In this document: piece after piece, positions 1 through 7,900 of the stretch
How positions within the stretch are numbered: the stretch's first letter is position 1
How the letters are laid out: every line of letters starts with the position of its first letter
Source: Asterionellopsis glacialis
Taxonomy: Eukaryota; Bacillariophyta; Plagiogrammaphyceae; Rhaphoneidales; Asterionellopsidaceae
Reading direction: 5' to 3'
DNA: 12,244 nucleotides
Assembly (NCBI GenBank): GCA_014885115.2
Contig: WKLE02004164.1
Coordinates: forward strand, 1 to 12,244
Position numbers and translations under genes: made by a program
Notes under the pieces: model-generated
Told to the model about the DNA's origin: nothing
Databases searched by the model: none
Seen by the model: only the letters and a program-made list of their open reading frames with translations

Positions 1-362
1 ATCCGTAGGCCTGGTACTTACAAACCTATTTGCCACGAAAGGTATTACCGGTAGTTCTGATTTGGTTCTTTTTTACTGATGTGTCAGTTGCGCGTGTCTT
101 GATCGATTGACTGGTCCTACGATATCTAGAGAGTATGTACCGTACCGTCCTAGTCGGTAATATCGGTATATATATGTTTGATGCGTGTATTCGCTTTTTC
201 TTCTTCCTCATGTTTTTGTTTCGAGACAAAGAATCCTTCTTTTTCCCTGATTTTTCGAAAGAACAGGATTTTACACATAATTAAAAAAAATTCGAAGACT
301 TTCGTTCTTGTCAGAGAGACCAACAACCAAAACAAACAAACGCATATATATATATCATAACA
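1..362. other. Upstream region of the fibrillin-like gene, no gene seen
   Basis: No convincing coding sequence is present. Short open frames on both strands here are low-complexity and lack any recognisable domain. The stretch becomes AT-rich toward the gene, and a run of alternating TA (343-355) sits just before the start codon, so it is more likely leader sequence than a positioned TATA box. Short palindrome-like words (accggt at 47-52, ggtcctac at 113-120) resemble words found in the other intergenic regions of the window. An in-frame TAA at 282-284 separates this region from the downstream coding frame. Confidence 0.5.
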
Positions 363-1418
363 ATGATCATCATGAAGAGTGTTTTTCTTGAAAGTAGTTT
401 GGTACTATGTTTTCTTTCCTTTAGTTTCTTAGGCAAGACAGTGGTTTCAACAACGACGAGGACGACAACGACGACAATGACAATGACCACGCCGACAACA
501 CGTGGTACCGACTTTCCAACAGCAGCATTTGTAATTGGTTCAAGTGGTGATACTAAAAATCGTAATACTAAATTGTTCAAGCCACCTACAGCAATCAAGT
601 CATCCATAACGACAACCACCACACCGTCCACGCCGATCATTAAATTTCCTAACTTCTTGGCACGCCCATCGTCGTCGTCAATGGACGTTGTGAAACAAAC
701 CAAGACGAATGGTCAAGTAAAGAAGGAGAAAGAAATCGTAAATTCCTTGTTGCATGCTGCATCGCAAAAACAATCGATACCCAATCGTTTCAAGGTGGAA
801 CAATTTATTGAAGAACTTGCTGCTACTGAAAGTACACAAAGTAGGCGTTCCAAAAGAAGCAACAGTATCACACCGGGAAAGTATCGTACGGTATGGTCGA
901 CTGTGACAAGTGATAACTTTGTAGGGTGGTTACTCCAAAATCGGCCATCCAATGTATTAGGTGGACCATCCTGGCAAATCATTATGGATGGAAAAGCAGA
1001 AAACATTGTTGAATGGAAATTACCTTTGAAGAAAGGAACGTTACAAATGGCAGGATTAGCTAGATTAACACCCTTATCAGAGGAGGATGCATTGTCACCA
1101 TTAAAAAAGAAAAAAAAGAGTAATGAGAACGACACCAAGATGCTGTCTTCATTAGATGGGTATGCCTTGTCTATTTGTGGATTAGAATTTCGTTATTGGG
1201 ATAGCAACAACAAAAAAGAAAAGGAGAGCCTTCCCACATGGACGTGGAATGTATTTGAATTACAAGATGATCAAACATTGGGTAATGGTGTAGGAACATT
1301 GGAGATTCTATACAACGATGGTAAAGTACGTATTACAAAAGATCATATACAACAAAATACATACATACATGTGAAGGAGCCTTTGGATGTCAACTTGGAA
1401 GAAATGTTTCAAGTTTAA
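363..1418 (+). CDS. Fibrillin / plastid-lipid-associated (PAP)-like protein, probably plastid targeted
   Basis: The product is 351 aa. Residues 1-29 look like a signal peptide: a short charged start, a hydrophobic core at about 11-24 (SSLVLCFLSFSFLG), and a plausible cleavage after VVS29. A Thr-rich stretch (30-46) and an Ala-Ala-Phe (54-56) follow. This fits a bipartite leader of secondary plastids, although the classic ASAFAP motif is not clearly present. The rest resembles the PAP/fibrillin family: GKYRTVWSTVT at 172-182, a GGPSWQI block, and the C-terminal GNGVGTLEILYNDGKVRI block starting at 307, which matches the family's ending 'GTLEILYxDxxLRI'. Fibrillins bind lipids or isoprenoids in plastoglobules and thylakoids; the ligand here cannot be inferred. 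There is a Lys-rich insert near 238-250. An in-frame TAA at 282-284 with no ATG in between makes the 363 ATG the furthest start; M4 is an alternative in good context. The gene converges with the HMG-box gene. Family assignment is from remembered motif patterns, so it is moderate. Confidence 0.7.
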   Translation: MIIMKSVFLESSLVLCFLSFSFLGKTVVSTTTRTTTTTMTMTTPTTRGTDFPTAAFVIGSSGDTKNRNTKLFKPPTAIKSSITTTTTPSTPIIKFPNFLARPSSSSMDVVKQTKTNGQVKKEKEIVNSLLHAASQKQSIPNRFKVEQFIEELAATESTQSRRSKRSNSITPGKYRTVWSTVTSDNFVGWLLQNRPSNVLGGPSWQIIMDGKAENIVEWKLPLKKGTLQMAGLARLTPLSEEDALSPLKKKKKSNENDTKMLSSLDGYALSICGLEFRYWDSNNKKEKESLPTWTWNVFELQDDQTLGNGVGTLEILYNDGKVRITKDHIQQNTYIHVKEPLDVNLEEMFQV

Positions 1419-2045
1419 GAGAAAAAGAGAATGGAGAGATGAAAAATGTAGATATGGCAAAAGAAGAGGAGGTAGAGGAATAGTTTGTGAGATTGAAACC
1501 ATACAACCTCCAAAATTTGGATTTGAGTTTTTGTTGTTGAATAGTTGTCTTGTTTAAAATAACGCCATGTGTGCAAAGGTAGATTTTGTAATAATTGTAA
1601 TAATGCGTAATATTGAAATCAAAAGGCTCGTCGAAACTGAAAGCTCAAAGTATTTGTGTTGCCTCGACAGTGTCACACATTACTCTTTCTAGCCATCTGT
1701 TCGTTCTTTTTTATTTTTTTTATACATACACTAGAGCTTTTATTCGTGAGCTCGAAAAACTCGAAAAAGTGCACTTAATCAAAGTTTTCATAATGGCATC
1801 TTATTTCATTACTTTTGTCTTTGTGTAAGCCGCGTGACCGCCTCGCCCCATGTCCATAACACATCGATATGATGCCGATTGCTTGCTGCCGGTTGTTTGG
1901 TGTGTGCGTGAGCAGGCTTTCGAGGGTGTCAGACAGCAATATTATAGTCCAAATTTTACAAAATATTTTGTGCATCAGTCGTTCTGTATAGTCAAGCACT
2001 TTTGTGAGTGGTGCATTACAGTACTTGAACAGCGGTCTTTACATA
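1419..2045. other. Gap between convergent genes, no gene seen
   Basis: This is about 630 bases between the 3' ends of the fibrillin-like gene and the HMG-box gene. It should hold both 3' untranslated regions. Plus-strand open frames at 1613-1828 and 1850-2104 show no domain, and the second one runs into the antisense of the HMG gene, so I do not call them genes. There are T-rich runs near 1705-1722, no tRNA-like cloverleaf and no clear repeat. Confidence 0.5.
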
Positions 2046-3434
2046 CTAGTGCTGTTCATGAGTTGCTTGATCTCCTCTCAACAATGATGACGCTTGCTGA
2101 TTGATACTACTCCTGTCTCCAGTACTGTTATCCGTCGGAAGTGCAATACTTAAGTTCAAAGGATTCATAGTGTAAGCAGGCTGTTGTTGCAACAAGACCT
2201 GTTGCTGCACTAAGGTATTCAGAGGATTCGCAGCACCAGCACCTGCATGAGTAATAACTGTTGGCATGACAAGTTGTGTTCCTGCTTGGTGTAGTCCGCT
2301 GTGAGCCGCTTGAGCTGCTGTATGTTGACCCAACAAGTTCGTAGCGGCCGTAGTGGCGGTATTTCCAGACGTCAACAGTGGGATTTGCCCGGCAGTTTGC
2401 GGTTGATGAGCTAATACGAAAAACTGTGGTTGTTGAGCTTGTTGCTGCTGCTGAAGATAAGTTTGAAGCGCTGCCGATTGGAGATTCTGAACTTGTTGGG
2501 CCAGCGCTGATGACTGATCTTGTAAAAGGAACATCGGATTCACGGATCCCGCAGCAGCAGAAGTGTTCATCAGCCCCCCATTGATATTGGCATTCGCCGG
2601 TTGTTCTTGTTCTTGATGTCCTTGATTCGTGTCATCCCCAGTTTCTATCGATCCTTCACCTCCGGCGATGGCGTTGGCAATGGGGAAGAGTTGCTGTCCA
2701 ACATGAGTAGTCAAGGGAAGTGGTTGGAGAGCCTGGTGTGTTGGGTTTGCTCCCACAAGCCCCGTTGATGTTGCAGCCATAGTCAAAGCTCCTCCTGCTC
2801 CTAAAAGTCCTGCCCCAAGACTTGTTCCCATACCAGGCAGTATTGCGCTGGCTTGAGACAATGCAGAAGCAGCATTAGCACCAAGAGAAGAGAGGGGTGG
2901 AGCAGCAGGCCTTGCGGTAGTTGTAGAGGAAGAACCGTCGTGGTGAGCATGCGATTGATCTGGTGCGTGCTCTTCCTGTTGGTCGTCGTCTCGTTCTCGC
3001 TTGGGCATCTGATTGATGCTGCCATCTCTCTTTTTCTTTTCTTCTTTCCACCTCGAAGTAGCTACTCTGTATTGAGGTATCTTAATATGCTCTTCGCGGC
3101 GGTACCTTTGCCTGGTTCTTTCAGGTAATTCTCTCCATTCCTTGGCTAAAATTTGGGACAAATCTTTATTAGTAAGGGACGGATTCTTTTGTTTCAAAGC
3201 AGCTTTCTTGTTGTTGGAGAATGCCAAGAAAGCTGGCAAAGGACGCTTGGGAGCAGTTGGGTCCTTCTTAGGTGCTCCTCTCTTCTTGGGTATGGTCTTA
3301 CTCTTCTTGCTAACCACTGACTCCTCTGCAGTTCTACCCCTTCGCTTTCGAATACCTGGCTGAGGAGGTTGACCATGAGCTTCTTCGCCCGGTTGGTGTT
3401 TATCCTTGACTTTACGAGACTCTGGTTTGGTCAT
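2046..3434 (-). CDS. HMG-box DNA-binding protein with Gln/Ala-rich tail
   Basis: The product is 462 aa from the ATG at 3434. The frame stays open for 45 more codons upstream, to about 3569, but with no ATG, so 3434 is the first usable start. Residues about 45-61 are basic (KKSKTIPKKRGAPKKD) and probably a nuclear localisation signal. Residues about 62-131 form one HMG box: PKRPLPAFLAFSNNKK, then NPSLTNKDLSQILAKEW, then PERTRQRYRREE, with the usual aromatic positions and three-helix spacing. A basic run KEEKKKR follows. The remaining 320 residues are low complexity: acidic/His-rich, then Ala/Gly-rich, then Gln-rich with QQQQQ near residue 330, resembling a glutamine-rich activation region. HMG boxes bend DNA in the nucleus. 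With a single box and a long Gln-rich tail, a transcription regulator is more likely than a bulk HMGB protein, but that is inference. GC content is visibly higher than in the neighbours (about 52% over three 60-base lines I counted). Confidence 0.85.
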   Translation of the reverse strand: MTKPESRKVKDKHQPGEEAHGQPPQPGIRKRRGRTAEESVVSKKSKTIPKKRGAPKKDPTAPKRPLPAFLAFSNNKKAALKQKNPSLTNKDLSQILAKEWRELPERTRQRYRREEHIKIPQYRVATSRWKEEKKKRDGSINQMPKRERDDDQQEEHAPDQSHAHHDGSSSTTTARPAAPPLSSLGANAASALSQASAILPGMGTSLGAGLLGAGGALTMAATSTGLVGANPTHQALQPLPLTTHVGQQLFPIANAIAGGEGSIETGDDTNQGHQEQEQPANANINGGLMNTSAAAGSVNPMFLLQDQSSALAQQVQNLQSAALQTYLQQQQQAQQPQFFVLAHQPQTAGQIPLLTSGNTATTAATNLLGQHTAAQAAHSGLHQAGTQLVMPTVITHAGAGAANPLNTLVQQQVLLQQQPAYTMNPLNLSIALPTDNSTGDRSSINQQASSLLRGDQATHEQH

Positions 3435-3561
3435 GGTTCGAGACAACAAGTTGTCAACTTTTTTCTCCTTCCTTAGGTCCTCAAATAGACCGACCTGCTT
3501 CAGAGTTGAACGAGCTTGTAGGTGAAGCCCTAAGGACCTGGTCCTACAAGGTAGAAGAATC

Positions 3562-3635
3562 CTGTTCAATCAGTCAACAAATTGAACACTCAAGGGACAA
3601 TTGTAGGCAATAACAGTTATGAAATTGATACATAC
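3562..3635 (-). other. Candidate 74-nt intron in the 5' leader of the HMG-box gene
   Basis: Read on the minus strand, CAG|GTATGT at 3636/3635 is a near-ideal donor, and TTGACTGATTGAACAG|GA ending at 3562 looks like a branch region plus acceptor. The spacing (74 nt) fits short algal introns. Joining the flanks in the frame of the HMG protein gives no upstream ATG before a stop, so if the intron is real it lies in the 5' untranslated leader and the protein still starts at 3434. CAGGTA-like words are very common just upstream, so the donor may be a chance product of that repeat block. Confidence 0.3.
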
Positions 3636-3966
3636 CTGTACCAGGTACAAGTTACAGTACATTGCCTGTAGGGAACTGGTAGTCCTAATATATACCTGGA
3701 ACTATAGGAACTGGTAGTCCTAATATGTACCTGGTACCTGGTACGATAGTGGTGAGTAGGTACCAGGTACCTGTAACCAGATAGTACATGTACCAGTTAC
3801 CTGTTGATAGTACTAATAATTCACCTGGTACTATGTCAATATTACCTGTATCACGTGCCTGGTAGGTTTAAAATACAGTTACATTTTATTAACTGTACCT
3901 GTAGTAGTGTTCAATTTCCAGAACTACCAGGTATTATTACTTCTACCGATACAGGTACCAGGTAGG
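3630..3966. repeat. Intergenic block dense in TACCTG/CAGGTA motifs
   Basis: About 340 bases between the divergent HMG-box and HROB-like genes contain roughly fourteen ACCTG or CAGGT words, on both strands, where fewer than one would be expected by chance. Many are part of larger palindromes such as TACCTGTACCAGGTA (3633-3647) and GGTACCAGGTACC (3759-3771), and of the direct repeat ACCTGGTACCTGGTAC (3729-3744). The block has no coding potential. It could be a degenerate satellite or MITE-like remnant, or a cluster of E-box-like protein sites; the sequence alone does not decide. Confidence 0.75.
3672..3734. repeat. Two 28-bp direct repeats, 35-bp period
   Basis: The copy at 3672-3699 and the copy at 3707-3734 differ at one base (tatat versus tatgt near the 3' part). 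Both begin ggaactggtagtccta and end tacctgg. This is a local tandem duplication inside the CAGGTA-rich block, and indicates that the block is growing or has grown by slippage or unequal exchange. Confidence 0.9.
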
Positions 3967-4749
3967 GATGAAATTATTGTACTATGAAACATATTGGACC
4001 TAAAAGTACGGTAAAATTAAGCTCTTGTATGTTTTGAACTTTTTTAAAAATGTTCATTTTCGTTGTAATAACTTCTTAAATGAAATACATTTTGAACAAT
4101 ATACGTTCAATCTCATGCCTAATGCATCAAGTGTGCAACGTTCCTAGTAAGTCCCTACCGCTCCCTGTACTCTAATTATCATACCCTCCTTTTTTTTAAT
4201 TCAAGGCGGAGTAGTGAGGTCAGACTTTCTGAGAAATGGGTATCGATTTACTGTTGTCTACTTGAACTCTAGCGAGGTCCTAAATAATTAGGAAAAACTG
4301 GGGGGTTATGTTATCTAGTATAGTAAATGGTACATGGAATCTAGTAGTAAAGTAAACAATAATATTTATGGTGAACTCTCCCAGAGAGGCACTGTCTGTA
4401 TTCTCCCTGTAGGACTAGATCAAACACTCGGAAGTGGTTGTCCTCTGCTGTTTGGGAGCTTTGAAAGACGTACAGAGGAGTGATAAATTGAAAGAGACAA
4501 AGACGCGCCAAAATTCCCTCCACCCTCTTGAAGAGATCACTCGACCACAGGAGATTGGCGAGAAAGAAAAAAAAAACTTGCGACACTGTTCCCCCCAGAG
4601 AGTTGTCAATGACATTGAACACCCTGGCAACCACGCACAACACGTCTCAACCATCAAACACAACCAAAAAGTTCATGACATGTTTTGGGTTGTATGATAA
4701 TTTTCTAAATTCCCTGCGATAGATCTAAAGACAGACCCAATTATTTGTT
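3967..4749. other. Upstream region of the HROB-like gene, no gene seen
   Basis: This is about 780 bases of mostly AT-rich sequence with no domain-bearing ORF. Overlapping plus-strand frames at 4434-4697 and 4528-4722 consist of Lys/Gln/His-rich peptide without recognisable features. If the HROB-like transcript starts this far upstream, they would be upstream ORFs, the second ending 27 nt before the start codon. A poly-T run occurs at 4191-4198. A copy of the ggtcctaa word lies at 4276-4283. No RNA gene is recognised. Confidence 0.5.
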
Positions 4750-4937
4750 ATGCCGAACTATAATCATACTACGAATGATCATGCATCATCATGGAATCAT
4801 CACCATGATGACTACAATCAACAACAACCCCTTTTTAATTCCTTGAATCCTCATGACAACGAAATTAATAACAACCCTGATGATGATTCTTCTTCTGTGA
4901 ATCCTCATCATCAGACATGCACAACATGGACAGAATC

Positions 4938-4977
<40 letters not shown>

Positions 4978-7900
4978 CATCATCATCAACAATCGTATCA
5001 AAATGTTCAACTGCACAGTCAACCCACATTTGAACACCAACATGCACCACCACCTTCACAACCTTCCACATTGGTACGAAAAAAACATACAAAACATCGG
5101 AAACGACAAGTTCCACCAGGACCAGCAGGTGTATGGTTTCAATCTCAACGTCATGCCAAGAAGAAGAAGAAAAAGAATAACCAGTCTCTTGGAGCCGACC
5201 CTACATTGTTACCATTTTTACAACAACCCCAAGCACAATCAAATACTAATAACAATGATAATGAATCCAACAATAATGATTCCATGGAAGATGTTTCGAG
5301 TTGTACGGCATGGATGGTACTCCAACAATCTATACCCAATGCACCCTTGACACCTATTTTTGATTCGACAACTACCACCACCACCACTACTACCATTACA
5401 CCCCGCGTACGATATTCCCAAATCCGACCGTATTACCCCTCCCACCACATATTTTTATATGAAATTGCACAAGGACTTTACGACTTGTCACTCCCCCTGG
5501 AGTTTGAATTATGGGTCATGGTACAACATGTCCATTGCAATGGTGCCTTACATTGGACCTGTGACTTGCAAGATGAATGTGGATCCACCATGACGGCATG
5601 GTTACATCCATCCCTAGTCCAAGAAGAATCTGAACACTATTCAAAATTACAAACAGGAACTGTATGGCAGTTAAAAGGAAGAACTGTATCATCATCTTTC
5701 GAGAATGGTGGTATTAGTACTAGCAAAAGTAGTAGTTTGGGTATTATGATTGTCACACCTGATTCCGAACAGGGTGGTAGTACGAATGCAGTCGAACGTA
5801 TGTTATTGATATCGTCCCACCATGTACATAAATATTGTACTACCAAAGATGCCAATGATATAGTTTCCGAGGATGAATTTCAAGATTGGATGAAACAACG
5901 AAATCAATTATTACTCCAAATAAATAATAATAATAATGACGATGTTCATGACAAGGAAAATTCAAGTAGTAGTAGTACTCATGAAACTTCAAATCATGAT
6001 CAGGATAGGAATGAACCAACAATAACAACATTACCAACAAAACAAACTTCAGAAGATAGTCATGATTACGAAAAGGATACAGATCAAAGGAAACACCAAC
6101 ACCAACAACGAGGTAAAAAGACACCCAAGAAACACAAAAAGAAAAAGAAAAAAGATAAAAAGAATCATCGACGACGATCATCTGAAACAGCATGGATGGA
6201 AAGTGAAGAAGAAGACAACCATAACAATAACCACTCAAGTCAAGAAGATACTGAAAAAGAACAACAACAACAACAACAACAACAACAAGAATCAGACATG
6301 TTTGGTTCTGTACGAATCACGACATTACATCCATCCAATACAACTAGTAGTAGTACTCACAAAACGGCACCACTTTCACAACAGCGTCAAGAAGTACTAA
6401 ATCCCCACAAGAATGCTCTACAACAAAACCATCAATCACAATCTACCATTACTCAACTATCATCAGCGCCAGGAACAACTGATACCGCCAATGGCAGTAG
6501 TAGTTGTGGAACAAACATACCATCTACACAAGGACAAACATTTGCCGCAAGACAATCCGCCACCACCACCACCACGACGACGACGTCTGCTGCTACTGCT
6601 ACTGGTACTTTACATAGCTCTCCGAAAAAATCAATTCTACAACCGCCCCGATCACAAAGATCATCGTCATTATCCAATCAATCAGAACGAGAGTCACAAC
6701 ATGTACAACCAACGCCTTCACTTCCCCAACAAGAAGGACAAGGGCACATTCACAATAATCGTTCCATTCAGCAACAGCATCACCAACAACAGCATACTAC
6801 AAGCACAAATCCTCCTTCTTCTAATTCATATTCTACGACACACAATAATACCAATACCAACAAAAATACAAACATTTCTTCTTCTACTTCCATGTCATCA
6901 TCTTTTGACGGCGGTGGAGGAGGATCATTTGCACCAACATTTAACATACCATTGTCACAAATGGAGGATATAACAACATCAACAAATCATCAACCAAAAG
7001 AGGTACAGACAGAGCAACAGCAGCCTTGTTCATTTGCATCAACATTTAACATACCATTGTCACAAGTGCAGGATACAACAGCAAATAATGAACAGCAAGA
7101 GGTACAACAGCGACAACAATGTGACACAACTTCAACTCAAACTTCTTCCTTCTCTTCCAATAGTAGGAAGGCCAATCCCGATAGCCGTGGTAGTAGTAGT
7201 AGCACCCAAACATCGCATCAACTAACACAACAAGCGCACAGAAAGGACACTTCTTTACAAGAAGAAAAGACTATATGCACAAGTACAACTATGACTACAG
7301 ATAAAGCATCACTTTCTAAAAAGAAGGTCAATCCGTACAGTACTACTTCACGCCGATTATCACATCATCATCAAAAAGAAGCTGTCACAACTCAATCATC
7401 TTCATCCAAGATGGTCAATCCATGTAGTGGTACGCCACAACATTGTCCACAAACAGCAGCAACAGCAGCACTGGTGTCAACATCAACACAGTCTCTTCCT
7501 TCACAATCAGTCGCACCGTCACAACCACTGCACCAAAAATCATCGCCATCAACATCCACATCCACCACCACCTCATCCTCCTCATCGTCATCAAGTAAAA
7601 AAACTACTATAGACTCGAGTGTCAATCGATTTGCAGCCTTTTCTGTGTTGAATACCAATAATCGTCAAACAACACAAACCAAGAGTGCCAATGCTACTAA
7701 CACAAGTAGTAGTACCTTGACAAAGACTTCGGGCAGCAGCAACAATAGTAATAACATGAAGGACAATGCTACTACTAGTATCACGAATCAGAGTGTTAGT
7801 GCCATCACCACCAATAACGATTATGACTCTAATCAACAACATCAAGCCCAAGGAAAGCTGAAAGACCAATCACAATCAGGACAAATCAACTCAATGGAGG

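Noticed and set aside
178..703. Small ORFs around the start of the fibrillin-like gene on both strands
   Set aside because: Composition reflects the T-rich leader or antisense of the Thr-coding ACN repeats; no domain.
1613..2104. Two plus-strand ORFs in the convergent gap
   Set aside because: No recognisable protein features; one overlaps the end of the HMG gene in antisense.
3424..3440. tRNA B-box-like word ggttcgagac
   Set aside because: It lies at the start of the HMG-box coding frame, and no A-box or cloverleaf surrounds it.
3435..3569. Extension of the HMG-box protein by 45 residues to a TTG start at 3569
   Set aside because: TTG is not a normal start in a nuclear eukaryotic gene; the stretch has no ATG and looks like an open leader. 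The first ATG is at 3434.
3630..3966. CRISPR-like array in the CAGGTA block
   Set aside because: The words are short, irregularly spaced and on both strands, with no constant repeat-spacer period, and the genome is eukaryotic.
4434..4722. Plus-strand ORFs upstream of the HROB-like gene
   Set aside because: Short and low in complexity, with no domain, and separated from the main frame by stops. They could be upstream ORFs, but are not supported as genes.
7630..7650. RAD51-binding FxxA motif in the HROB-like tail
   Set aside because: The candidate reads FAAF, so the required Ala at the fourth position is missing.
4789..7869. Many antisense or frame-shifted ORFs across the HROB-like gene (poly-Leu, poly-Val, poly-Ala)
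   Set aside because: They are shadows of the simple codon repeats (CAG, CAA, CAC, TCA) of the real frame.
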